A stretch of 45,203 nt of DNA from Microtetraspora fusca (GTDB taxonomy: Bacteria; Actinomycetota; Actinomycetes; Streptosporangiales; Streptosporangiaceae), in assembly GCF_001570365.1 (NCBI RefSeq), contig NZ_BBYK01000080.1, positions 16,051-61,253 of the forward strand, in the 5' to 3' direction. Both the position numbers and the translations under genes were made by a program. Below the pieces are notes generated by a model. That model did no database searches. It was not told the origin of the DNA and saw only the letters and a program-made list of their open reading frames with translations. Positions 8,255-15,990 of this stretch are shown piece by piece. Each line of letters opens with the position of its first letter. Positions within the stretch are counted from its first letter, which is position 1.

Positions 8255-8764
8255 TCAACTCCGTACAGGCCCTCTAGCGGTGTCCAAGAAGCGGGCGCCT
8301 GGTCCGGGAGCGCGGTAGACGGCTTCCGGTGGTAGATGGGTGTGCCCCGCGGCGCATTCGAGAACGACTTTCACCGGCTCCTCGCAGGTGGTGTCATCGT
8401 CGGCGGGTCGGTGCCGGACGATGACCGACGGCCCCTGCGGGTCCGCGAGGTACTTGTCGCCCCATTCCAGCAGGGCAACCAGCGTGGGCCGCAGGTCCTG
8501 GCCCTGCTCGGTGAGGTGGTATTCGAAGCGCTGCCGGTCGCCGGGTTCCTGGTAGGGGACACGTCGCATCACTCCGGCTGCCACGAGGGTGTCGAGCCGG
8601 GTGGCCAGAAGGTTGCTCGCCATGCCGAGGCGGGCCCGGAACTCCCCGAATCGGCGTGCGCCGTCCAGCGCCTCGCGCACGATCAGCAGCGACCAGCGTT
8701 CACCTACCACCGCGAGGGCGCGGGCCACCGAACAGTTCACCGGGTCGATCCGCTGTGTCTCCAC
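8255..8764 (-). CDS. HxlR-family winged-helix regulator
   Basis: The HxlR signature is clear: NCSVARALAVVGERWSLLIV, followed by REALDGARRFGEFRARLGMA and a wing with QRFEYHLTEQGQDL. It gives 169 residues from the GTG at 8764, with a further in-frame GTG at 8800 that would overlap the -35 of a putative promoter. I therefore prefer 8764, with modest certainty. The C-terminal part has extra residues with two cysteines (TCEEPVKVVLECAAGHTH) of unknown role; a metal- or redox-sensing function is possible. It is divergent from the tautomerase gene, which is the likely regulatory target. Confidence 0.9.
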   Translation of the reverse strand: METQRIDPVNCSVARALAVVGERWSLLIVREALDGARRFGEFRARLGMASNLLATRLDTLVAAGVMRRVPYQEPGDRQRFEYHLTEQGQDLRPTLVALLEWGDKYLADPQGPSVIVRHRPADDDTTCEEPVKVVLECAAGHTHLPPEAVYRAPGPGARFLDTARGPVRS

Positions 8765-8786
8765 GGGCCGATCGTACCCGCCTGGA

Positions 8787-8816
8787 TTGACAATCTCCAC
8801 TCAGCCTCCGTAGGCT
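8787..8816 (+). promoter_or_regulatory. Predicted promoter and operator for the tautomerase gene
   Basis: A consensus-like -35 TTGACA (8787-8792) is followed after 18 bp by TAGGCT (8811-8816), which fits the actinobacterial TANNNT -10. An inverted repeat ACTCAG (8799-8804) / CTGAGT (8825-8830) straddles the -10 and is a plausible HxlR site. These are predictions from motif and spacing only. Confidence 0.45.
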
Positions 8817-8855
8817 CCCAGATACTGAGTTGAGAAAATAAACCCAGGAGGCGCC

Positions 8856-9353
8856 ATGCCCATGCTCGACGTGTACATCCCCGACGGTGCGCTCCAGCCC
8901 GACGCTGAGGCAGCGCTGCTGAACCGAATCACCGAGATCCTGATCCGCTACGAGGGATTCGACCCCGCCGACCCGGTGACCCGCTCCGTCTCCTGGGTCT
9001 TCCTACACCGGCCGGCCGCCGTCTACGTCGGTGGATCGCCCGCGGACGCGCCGCGCTACAAGGTCGTCCCGTCTGTCCCAGAGGGGCAGCTCGACGAGAA
9101 GACGCGGGCGGGCGTCATCGCCGACGTCACCGAGGCGATCCTGGACGCCGAGAACGGTGCCTGGCCGCGCGATGCTGGCCGGATCTGGGTGTTCCCCACC
9201 GAGATCCCTGAGGGCCACTGGGGCGGGTACGGGCAGGTCAGGCCGCTCGCGACGATCCTCGGCCGACTCACCGACCACGACACCGAGCGGGCCCGCGCGC
9301 TCGCCGCCCAGCGCATCGCTGCCAGCCGAGCCGAACACACCCGCCTGCCGTAG
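8856..9353 (+). CDS. Tautomerase-family protein
   Basis: The 165-residue protein begins MPMLDVYIPDGAL, with a proline directly after the initiator methionine. The N-terminal proline is the catalytic base in tautomerase-superfamily enzymes such as 4-oxalocrotonate tautomerase. The sequence contains two similar halves, as expected for a fused tautomerase (second half around YKVVPSVPEGQLD and TEIPEGHWGG). The ribosome site AGGAGG is 4 nt before the ATG. It is divergent from the HxlR regulator. Possible roles include isomerising an unsaturated keto acid or hydrolysing a halogenated acid in aromatic or haloalkene catabolism. A haloalkane-dehalogenase-like gene lies 2 kb downstream, but a shared pathway is not shown. 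Confidence 0.8.
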   Translation: MPMLDVYIPDGALQPDAEAALLNRITEILIRYEGFDPADPVTRSVSWVFLHRPAAVYVGGSPADAPRYKVVPSVPEGQLDEKTRAGVIADVTEAILDAENGAWPRDAGRIWVFPTEIPEGHWGGYGQVRPLATILGRLTDHDTERARALAAQRIAASRAEHTRLP

Positions 9354-9355
9354 TC

Positions 9356-9373
9356 AGTGTCCTCATGGGCACT
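9356..9373 (+). terminator. Weak hairpin after tautomerase gene
   Basis: AGTGTCC pairs with GGGCACT (one G-T wobble) around the loop TCAT, 3 nt after the stop. No T-run follows. Confidence 0.35.
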
Positions 9374-9649
9374 CAGAGATGGCACGGCTCCCGACACTGC
9401 CGGCTTGTATGGACGTGCGAGCCGGCGCAGGAAGCGGAGGCCGGTGCGTCATTCCTTGGTCGTGCTGCCGGCCGTCACGATGCTGTCCGGCGCGGCTGCG
9501 CGAGAGCATCTCGGGGATCCGCTCTTCGCGGGCATGTCCCGGCCTGCCTGCCCGCAGGGGGGTGGGCGGCTCGCGCTAGCGCTTCAGCTTATCGATTTCC
9601 GCCATTACAGGTATTGGAGTTCTTGATGCGTGCGCTCCACACTGGAACC
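9374..9649. other. Spacer with no supported gene
   Basis: This region of about 280 bp reads open in more than one frame but shows no ribosome site or recognisable family. A short palindrome GCGCTAGCGC and an AT-richer stretch (TTATCGATTTCCGCCATTACAGG) lie just before the damaged acetyltransferase gene. Confidence 0.4.
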
Positions 9650-10147
9650 ATGCCTCCCTTGATCAGCGCATAACCCCGCATCGAGTCTCTGGCATCCGAA
9701 GCCGATGCCGAGGCGTTCCGGCGGATCAACGAGGAGTGGATCAGCCGGCTCTTCACTCTCACGGACGACGATCGCAAGGTGCTGAAGGATCCCTTCGGGC
9801 AGATCGTCGCCCCGGGCGGCGATGTCCTCGTGGCCCGCATCGGGGGCGGAGTGGTTGTGGGATGCGTCGCGCTCGTCCCCTACCCGAACGAGGTCGTCGA
9901 ACTGGCCAAGATGGGTGTGACCCCGCAGGCACAAGGGCAGGGCGTCGGGCGGAAGCTCGTTGCGGCAGCGGTGGCCCGGGCAACTGAGCTGGGCGCCCGG
10001 CGCGTCTTCCTCGGCACCAACTCACGACTCGCTCCGGCGATCCACCTGTACGAGGGGGCCGGATTCACCCGCATCACCCGCGAGCAACTGCCCGTGGCGG
10101 ACTACTACGCGCGTGCCGACATCCTGATGGAGCTGCCCCTCCAGTGA
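9650..10147 (+). pseudogene. GNAT acetyltransferase with an early in-frame stop
   Basis: The GNAT core is clear: FGQIVAPGGDVLVARIGGG, then the acetyl-CoA motif GVTPQAQGQGVGRKLV and the end YEGAGFTRITREQLP. Upstream, in the same frame, the coding signal continues (IESLASEADAEAFRRINEEW, then SRLF and TDDD) but is cut by TAA at 9671-9673, just after MPPLISA. The only conventional start after the stop is GTG at 9779, which would drop about 35 conserved residues. So either a nonsense or frame mutation has broken the gene, or a rare start codon is used. An intact gene would be about 165 residues, the usual GNAT size. Substrate is unknown. Confidence 0.7.
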
Positions 10148-10553
10148 TTCTGCTGACAACTCTCTCGGGTGGATGGGATTCGTCGCCTCCCCACTTGGGC
10201 TTTGTGGCCAGCCGCACCTGTTGACCGTCTTCGCCCGCCCGTGGCGGATGCGGTGCGCGCGGTACTCCTCGCGGCCTGAGCGTTCAGACGGCCTGGCCGT
10301 AGCCGTCGGCTCCGGGCGGGTCTGGGTTGAGTGGAGGCAAGAAGTCGAACATCGGCTCGCCCCAGTTCTTGCCGTCTTCACACAGGGCGTGGTCTTCGAC
10401 GAGCGGGACGGTGTCCGGCCCGAGGCCCTCCATGGGGTTGTAGGCGATCGCACGGTGCCCCGGCTGAGCCTGTTCCCTCCCCAGTGCCATGGCGGACCAA
10501 GGTACTGAGGGAGCGGCAGCCGGAGAGCTGACCCGTCTCATCGGCGGGGGCTG
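10148..10553. other. Degenerate or unassigned stretch
   Basis: On the minus strand an open frame ends at 10284, reading GHRAIAYNPMEGLGPDTVPL, then EDHALCEDGKNW and ending GADGYGQAV. After a frame change, GREEYRAHRIRHGRAKTVNR follows nearer 10240. The composition looks like former coding sequence, but I do not recognise the family and no ribosome site is seen. It may be the eroded end of a gene once located between the acetyltransferase and HxlR genes. Confidence 0.3.
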
Positions 10554-11054
10554 TCAGATCGAGGACGGTTCTTCCGTCGCCATTGGACGAGGCTCTCCCA
10601 GGCGGGTCTCGCTGTGGTGCAGCGGGGTGCCGTCAGGGCGCATGTAAGTCACCCGAGGCAGCGGTGCGCCGGTGCGAATGTCGAGCAGGGGGCGATAGAC
10701 AGTGCCGTCGTCGATCAGGTGACGCTCGCCCCACTGGCGCAGGGCGACGATCAGATCGAAGAGTTCGATGCCCTTGTGGGTGAGCGCGTAGGCGCTGTAG
10801 CTCGTGCCGTCGGCGCCGGGTTCGGTGTGCAGGATGCCTGCCGCTACGAGGGAGGAAAGCCGGGCGCTGAGGATGTTCCTGGCGATACCCAGGCTGCGCT
10901 GGAACTGGCTGAATCGTCGGATCCCGTTGAAGGCGTCGCGGAGGATCAGTAGTGTCCAGCGGTCGCCGACCAGGTCGGCCGCACTCATCACCGGGCAGGT
11001 CGGCGGCACCGGCGCGCCCGCGTGCTGCTCCCGCCTGTCGTCCGGGTCGGGCAT
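10554..11054 (-). CDS. HxlR-family winged-helix regulator
   Basis: The 166-residue protein carries the HxlR core: CPVMSAADLVGDRWTLLILR, followed by DAFNGIRRFSQFQRSLGIAR and a wing with SAYALTHKGIELF. A cysteine at the start of the motif (CPVM) is the position used by thiol-sensing members. The ATG at 11054 has GGAGG 5 nt upstream. It is divergent from the dehalogenase-like gene across about 270 bp, an AT-rich region containing AGCAA/TTGCT inverted half-sites around 11135-11160. It probably controls that gene and itself. This is the second HxlR gene in 3 kb arranged back-to-back with a single enzyme gene. Confidence 0.92.
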   Translation of the reverse strand: MPDPDDRREQHAGAPVPPTCPVMSAADLVGDRWTLLILRDAFNGIRRFSQFQRSLGIARNILSARLSSLVAAGILHTEPGADGTSYSAYALTHKGIELFDLIVALRQWGERHLIDDGTVYRPLLDIRTGAPLPRVTYMRPDGTPLHHSETRLGEPRPMATEEPSSI

Positions 11055-11320
11055 CGGTGCCTCCGCTCACATGCTGCCGGGTCTGGTTTCGGCAAGACTA
11101 CATCGGTCGCACAACGAAACCTGTTCGGTAGCAAAACAAGACCACTTTGGTTGCTTATTGAAACTGATGCTGTCTATTCTCTCCACAACGGTCCGCCGTG
11201 ACCGTCCAGCCACAGCTGGGCCGCACCATGCAGGGGCGTGCCCTGTCTGGGCTGACCAGACCTGCGGCATGCCCTGCCGCCCCTCGCCACCTCTCGACCC
11301 TCCGAGGAGACCCGCATCCG

Positions 11321-12277
11321 ATGATCGCGGCGCACGAGACATTCGACGGCACCTTCCCCTACGCCCCGCACTTCAGCTCCGCCCCCGGCTTCCGCATGCA
11401 CTACGCCGACGAGGGCGCTGGGCCGGTTCTGCTGTGCCTGCACGGTGAGCCCACCTGGGGTTACCTCTTCCGGCGACTCGTCGCCGGGCTTTCCGGCTCC
11501 TACCGGCTGGTGGTCCCGGACCACATGGGCTTCGGGAAGAGCGAAACCCCGCGCGACCGGACGTACTGGCTCCAGGACCACATCGACAACCTGGAGGCAT
11601 TCGTCCTGGACCTGGGGCTACGCGAGATCACCCTGGTCATGCACGACTTCGGAGGGCCGGTCGGCATGGGCCTGCTGGCCCGGCGCCCCGAACTGGTCAG
11701 CCGCGTCGTCGCCCTCAACGCCCCCACCCCCTTCGGGCAGTCCGCACTGCCGCAGGTGCTGGCCGCGAACGCCGCGGCTTCCCCCTGGTTCACCTGGATT
11801 GCCCGCGCGCAGGCCGACGGCACCCTGGACGACGTACTCGGCGCGCTCGGCTACAACGTACTGAGCACCCTGAAGCTCAACGGCTTCCAGGACAACACCG
11901 TGATCACCCCGGCCTGGATCCGGGCATACGCGACCGCCTTCCCAACCCGGGAAGAATCCCTCGGTGCGCTCGGCTGGGCCAAGGGCTTCGCGCTCGGCGC
12001 GCACCGCTTCGAATCGCCGTCACCCCACGCCAAGGAGGCGGCGACACGGCTTCCCGCCCTGGCTGTCTGGGGCATGCAGGACCGGACCCTGCGCGCCGAA
12101 CACTTCCTGCCGCTCTTCCACGCCGCGTTCCCCAACGGCCTGGTCAGCGAACTCCCGGCCGCCGGCCACTACAGCCCGGAAGACGCTCCCGAGGCCGTGC
12201 TCGCGCTGGTGCGGCTGTTCTTGGACGCGACGGCGTCAGAGAGCCGGCGCACGGGAACGAGTGACATCACGGCCTGA
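11321..12277 (+). CDS. Haloalkane-dehalogenase-like alpha/beta hydrolase
   Basis: The 318-residue protein has the HGEPTW motif (residues 41-46) of haloalkane dehalogenases. An aspartate nucleophile is predicted at 109 in VMHDFGGPVG, an acid at about D254 (WGMQDRTL), and the base at H283 (AAGHYSPEDAPE). DhlA-type enzymes have Trp immediately after the nucleophile to hold halide. Here that position is Phe110, so true dehalogenase activity is uncertain, and an epoxide hydrolase or related ester-type reaction is possible. The start ATG at 11321 has GAGGAG upstream. It is divergent from an HxlR regulator that probably controls it. No signal peptide is seen. Confidence 0.8.
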   Translation: MIAAHETFDGTFPYAPHFSSAPGFRMHYADEGAGPVLLCLHGEPTWGYLFRRLVAGLSGSYRLVVPDHMGFGKSETPRDRTYWLQDHIDNLEAFVLDLGLREITLVMHDFGGPVGMGLLARRPELVSRVVALNAPTPFGQSALPQVLAANAAASPWFTWIARAQADGTLDDVLGALGYNVLSTLKLNGFQDNTVITPAWIRAYATAFPTREESLGALGWAKGFALGAHRFESPSPHAKEAATRLPALAVWGMQDRTLRAEHFLPLFHAAFPNGLVSELPAAGHYSPEDAPEAVLALVRLFLDATASESRRTGTSDITA

Positions 12278-12360
12278 GAAGCCATTGCTTTTTCGATCTT
12301 GAGCGGTGTCCGCCGAACGGGAGTCCCGATCGGGTGATCGCGGCCAGTGCCCGGCATGAG

Positions 12361-12419
12361 AACAGGGCCTCCTGGTAGCTCGAGGGTGGCTATGCCGACT
12401 CGCGCCAGGAGGCCCTGTT
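12361..12419. repeat. 15-bp inverted repeat pair, probable IS-derived
   Basis: AACAGGGCCTCCTGG (12361-12375) and CCAGGAGGCCCTGTT (12405-12419) are perfect inverted copies around a 29-nt spacer. They stand just upstream of a decayed transposase, so they are likely part of an old insertion-sequence end; a folded transcript is the alternative. Confidence 0.5.
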
Positions 12420-12510
12420 GTCGCAGTTGTAGGCCACCCCGGAGGTGGAGTCCGCTTCGGCCGCTCTCGCGTGTGACTGTCTGTCTCACCGGTTCGGAAA
12501 CGCCGCCGAC

Positions 12511-13025
12511 GATGGGGTGCGTGAGCGCCGGTATCCGTCGGGCATGATGGACCGGGAATGGGCCGCGGCCCGGCCACTGCTGCCGGTGCCGGGCTGACTG
12601 CGCGGCCGGGGCGGGCAGCCACAGGCGTACTGCCACCGGCAGATGCTTGGTCGACACGCTCGGCCTGCTGCTGGGCGTGACGATCATGAGCGCGGATGTC
12701 GGCGACCGCACCGCCGCCCAGGTCTTGCTGACGCGAGTGGCTGGCGCGCCCACCGCCTCGCCCTCATCTAGGCTGACGGCGGCTACACGGGCAATCTCGT
12801 CGAGTACTTCCTGGTCGCTCTCGCGCTGGTCCTGGCGATCGTCAAGCGCAGCGACGACACGCGGCTTCGTGGTGCTGCCCAAACGGTGGATCGTCGAGCG
12901 CTTCTTCGCCCACCTGATGAGCACCCGCCGCCTGGCACGCGACTGCGAGCGGCGCACCACCAGCGCCGAGGCGATGGCCTACTGGTCGATGACGCTGCTC
13001 ATGACCCGCCGCCTGGCCGGACACG
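12511..13025 (+). pseudogene. Decayed IS5-family transposase
   Basis: Pieces of an IS5-type DDE transposase appear in order. An N-terminal part reads [20 protein letters not shown] and LLPVPG, then has TGA where a tryptophan is expected. It runs through YCHRQM and then jumps straight to [11 protein letters not shown], so the middle, including the first catalytic Asp, is deleted. Next comes a catalytic region reading ALI[17 protein letters not shown], where TAG replaces the usual Trp before ADGGY. Last, after a frameshift near 12865, comes the C-terminal part [20 protein letters not shown] to [11 protein letters not shown]. The element cannot make an active enzyme. It abuts a convergent broken gene at about 13020. 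Confidence 0.75.
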
Positions 13026-13526
13026 CCCTTCGCGAGCGTGAACCGGCCCGGCGCCACCTCGGCCATCCAGCCGCGGGCCACCAGGCATTTGGCCTTCGAC
13101 CGCAGTGCCTCCACCTGCGCCGGCACCACCTCCATGCCGAACGCTGCGGCCATCTCCTGGCAGGTCAGCGGCTCCTGGCCCGGCCGGGACCGGTCCGCCA
13201 GGACCTGCAGGCTGGTAGTCCACCGACAGCGCCGACCAGGCCGGCCCTTCACGCTACACCGGCACCTGCGACTTCGGCTTCGCCGCATCCCCAGGCGCCG
13301 AGCGCGTTCGCATCTCACGGCTCCGGGTGACCTCTATGTCGTCGGTGGTGCCTCCGTCCGGAGCCGGCACCGTATCGACCCGCCTGCGGGCGATCGCCCA
13401 CTCCTGCCATTTCTGCTCGGCCTCGGCCAGCTCGGCCTGGATGCGGTCGGCCTCCTCTCGCAGCCCGCCGACTCCGCGACGAGCGGCGAGCTCGTGCTGT
13501 TCCAGCAGGTCGGCAACCGATGGCAT
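13020..13526 (-). pseudogene. Broken hypothetical gene often found beside IS elements
   Basis: A minus-strand reading begins MPSVADLLEQHELAARRGVG with a helical, Glu/Ala-rich coiled-coil-like stretch (EEADRIQAELAEAEQKWQEW). It reaches KPKSQVPV and then TAG. The frame continues [14 protein letters not shown] and shifts to another frame reading [40 protein letters not shown] and PGRFTLAKG. One nonsense change and one frameshift therefore separate a formerly single protein of about 165 residues. From memory this family accompanies actinobacterial transposases; its function is unknown to me. It converges on the decayed IS5 transposase. Confidence 0.55.
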
Positions 13527-13745
13527 TCGCGACCTGCCGGGGAGCGACGACACGGCAGGCCACCATTCCCGCGGAACCACCGCTCCTATCCCCGACCAGC
13601 GGAAGCGCGTCGATCACATCCGGAAAGACGACGGCTTCCTTTGGGCGCCGTCGATGCCTGAATTGAAGCGGTACCGGCCCCCAGATGGCCCCCTCGATCT
13701 CCTGCGGAGAGGGCGCCGCCAAGTCCGGGGCGGTGGGTGTAGCCG

Positions 13746-13964
13746 TCATCGCGTGCCGGCGAGCAGGCCGAGTTCCCTGAACCGGCGATAGCGGTCGACC
13801 CATTGGCCGGTGCAGGCGCGGGAGATGCCCATCTCGGCGGCAGCATGGGAGATCGGGCGGTTCCGGCAGCGCTCAGGGAGTCGGCGCCTCCCTCGACCGA
13901 CAACGGGGCATTGGGGGAGCGGCACTGTCTTGCGGGAATCGGTGCGGGCGGCAGAGTGAGTCAT
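13746..13964 (-). pseudogene. N-terminal fragment of an IS481-like transposase
   Basis: The 72-codon frame has a helix-turn-helix segment RPISHAAAEMGISRACTGQW followed by VDRYRRFRELGL. This is the N-terminal DNA-binding part of IS481-type transposases. The frame then stops and the catalytic rve domain is absent, so this is a truncated relic, placed just downstream of the MFS exporter. Confidence 0.6.
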
Positions 13965-13982
13965 GGTCGTTGGTGTGGGCGT

Positions 13983-15200
13983 TCATGCGGTCGGGTGCGC
14001 TCGCCTTGAGGTGAAGCCGTGCCTGCGGGCAATGATCACTACGAGCAACACCGGTGCGAGGAGCACGAGGACGGACCAGGGAAAGGATGCGGGGCCATGG
14101 GTGTCGAGGAGGATCGCGCCAACAACGCCGCCTGCGGCAATCGCTATGTTCCACAGGGTGACGAGCATGGCTTGGGCGGTGTCCGCGGCGGTGCCGGCCG
14201 CGTCGGCCAGAGCTGTTTGCAGGAGTGTGGGGGCACCGCCGAATCCCAGTCCCCATAGTGTCGCCGCGGCGTAGACCGCGGCAGCGTTGTAGGCCAGCAC
14301 CGCCAGGACGGTGGCTGACACGGCGAACAAGAGGGTGCTGGCGATGGTGAGGGTGCGCAGCCGCCGGTCGATGTGGGCGCCCACCACCCAGATGCCCACC
14401 ACCGATGCCAGGCCGAAGACGAGCAGCAGCAGGTCGACGGAATTGGCCATGCCGAGCCGGTCGAGGAATGTGGCGATGTAGGTGTAGAGGATGTTGTGGG
14501 CCAGGACGAAGACCAGGGTGACGAACAGGACCGGTGCCACCCCGGGAAGGCGGAGGGTCTGCATGATCGGGGCCCGGCCGCCGCGAGGCTGCCCGGGATA
14601 GTCCGGGACCGTCAGACTGATCCACGCGATCAGGACAAGGGCCAGCACAGTCATCGACCAGAATGTGACTCGCCAGCCAAGTGCTTGACCAAGGAGAGTA
14701 CCTGCGGGCACTCCGAGCGAGAGTGCGATCGGCGAGCCCGCCATCGCGATCGCCGTCGCCTTGCCTTGGAGTGGGTCGGCCACCATGCGCCGGGCGTAGC
14801 CGGTCAGCATCGCCCAGACCAGACCGGCGGCCACCCCGGCGACGAATCGAGCGGCCATCGTCAGCGGATAGTGCACCGAGACAGCTGTGACGGTGTTGGC
14901 GAGGGCGAACCCCGCCATGGCGGTCAGCAGGAGCCGCTTACGCCGCCATCCGGAGGTGGCCGCGGACAAGGGGACCGCCGCGACTGCGGAACCGATCGCG
15001 TAGATCGTCACCGACTGTCCCATCGCGGATTCGCTGACCCGCAGGTCGGTGCTCATCGCAGGCAGTACTCCAGCAGGCAGCGCCTCGGTCAAGATGGTGA
15101 TGAATGCGGCGGCGGCCAGTGCACCCAGGGGCAGCAGCGGAATCCCCTGGTCCTTGGTTCTGGCCGGGGAGTCGGGCAGCCGCATGGTGTTGATTCGCAT
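13983..15200 (-). CDS. MFS drug-efflux-type transporter (DHA1-like)
   Basis: The 405-residue membrane protein has about 12 hydrophobic helices. It shows the DHA1-type features of arabinose/chloramphenicol-like exporters: LPAGVLPAMSTDLRVSESAM at the end of helix 1, and a helix 5 region with AGSPIALSLGVPAGTLLGQA, which resembles the antiporter motif C. It ends with a basic tail (ARRHGFTSRRAHPTA). Export of a drug or metabolite is the likely role. ATG 15200 is the listed start, with MRLPD at 15185 as an alternative. A perfect 24-bp palindrome 15 nt upstream overlaps the predicted promoter, suggesting control by a MerR-type regulator that is not encoded in this window. Confidence 0.88.
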   Translation of the reverse strand: MRINTMRLPDSPARTKDQGIPLLPLGALAAAAFITILTEALPAGVLPAMSTDLRVSESAMGQSVTIYAIGSAVAAVPLSAATSGWRRKRLLLTAMAGFALANTVTAVSVHYPLTMAARFVAGVAAGLVWAMLTGYARRMVADPLQGKATAIAMAGSPIALSLGVPAGTLLGQALGWRVTFWSMTVLALVLIAWISLTVPDYPGQPRGGRAPIMQTLRLPGVAPVLFVTLVFVLAHNILYTYIATFLDRLGMANSVDLLLLVFGLASVVGIWVVGAHIDRRLRTLTIASTLLFAVSATVLAVLAYNAAAVYAAATLWGLGFGGAPTLLQTALADAAGTAADTAQAMLVTLWNIAIAAGGVVGAILLDTHGPASFPWSVLVLLAPVLLVVIIARRHGFTSRRAHPTA

Positions 15201-15214
15201 GGTGGGTATGCTCA

Positions 15215-15238
15215 GACCTTCACATTAATGTGAAGGTC
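15215..15238 (-). promoter_or_regulatory. 24-bp perfect palindrome, MerR-like operator/promoter
   Basis: The half-site GACCTTCACATT is repeated exactly inverted with no spacer. Read on the minus strand, TTGACC (15235-15240) could be the -35, and the palindrome fills a long spacer of about 20 bp before TGAGCA. This matches the unusual stretched promoters activated by MerR-family proteins. No merR gene lies nearby. Confidence 0.6.
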
Positions 15239-15245
15239 AAGCGGG

Positions 15246-15380
15246 CGCGAGGTGCTGTCCGGGCAGTGGGACCAGACGCTGGGGGAACGGCTGCTGGCTC
15301 CACTCGGGCTGGAGCACACGATGCGACTGCGGTCCTTTCCGTCGGCGCCGAGACAGCACGAACTCGCCCACTCCAAATGA
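15246..15380 (+). pseudogene. Fragment of a beta-lactamase-family serine hydrolase
   Basis: One plus-strand frame reads REVLSGQWDQTLGERLLAPL, then GLEHTMRLRSFPSAPRQH and stops. This resembles the helical stretch after the catalytic core in class-C beta-lactamase-like hydrolases (typically GQ.WD..LRERLLAPLGL.HT). Only about 44 codons remain, with no start, so it is a gene remnant. Confidence 0.55.
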
Positions 15381-15656
15381 AGGCGGAAATGCCCACCGGT
15401 CCATTCCGGTCCGGGGTGGCCGCCCCTCTGCCGACGGCCCCGTTCAGTGCCTCATTAGCTGACTGCGCTCATGTTCAATGGACCGAGAGTTCGTGCCAAG
15501 ATCGAGCCCTGAGCATCGAAGCGAACACACACGGTCACCGACACCGCTTCGAAAACTCGCGACAGGGGCCTTAAGGACACCAGGGGGGGATCGTAAGGGA
15601 CGCCCGGCAGTGTGGGTCTCGTCGTAAGCGATCCACGAACCCCTGTGAGAGAAGCC

Positions 15657-15828
15657 ATGACGAAGACCGCCGAGTTCGAGATCTTCCGTGAATTCGCCGC
15701 CGGCGCGAGCAGGTGTACGCCGTCTGGACCCGGCCGGAGCGCTTCGCCCGCTGGTTCGGCCCCGCTTCTTCACCACCGCGGCCCCTCTGCGGAAGGACCA
15801 GGGCACACCCGCTACCCGACCCAGGTGA
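15657..15828 (+). pseudogene. Broken SRPBCC/AHSA1-domain gene
   Basis: The reading starts MTKTAEFEIFREFAAG and continues, after a one-base shift, as REQVYAVWTRPERFARWFGP. A second shift gives RFFTTAAPLRKDQG, followed by a stop. The order and motif (VW..PE.FA.WFGP) are those of AHSA1/SRPBCC proteins. Two small deletions and loss of the rest make it non-functional. Confidence 0.55.
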
Positions 15829-15990
15829 TGTCCGCCACCCTCACCACGTACGCGGAGTCCACCGGCACGTAGGTGATGAAGCCTCGCCTCTGCCCGAAGT
15901 CCGCCCGCCGTACCGGCGGGTCGTCGGCAGCCAGTCATGGATCAGCTCCTCCACGCGCAGGCAGGCCACCTGAGCATAGAGGAGGGTGGT
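15829..15990. other. Possible coding remnant on the minus strand
   Basis: A minus-strand frame reads DFGQRRGFITYVPVDSAYVV, then RVADITWVG and a stop near 15817. It looks like former coding sequence but I cannot assign a family. Confidence 0.25.

Noticed and set aside
9031-9579. Alternate plus-strand frame over the tautomerase end
   Set aside because: Arg/Ser-rich shadow without motif.
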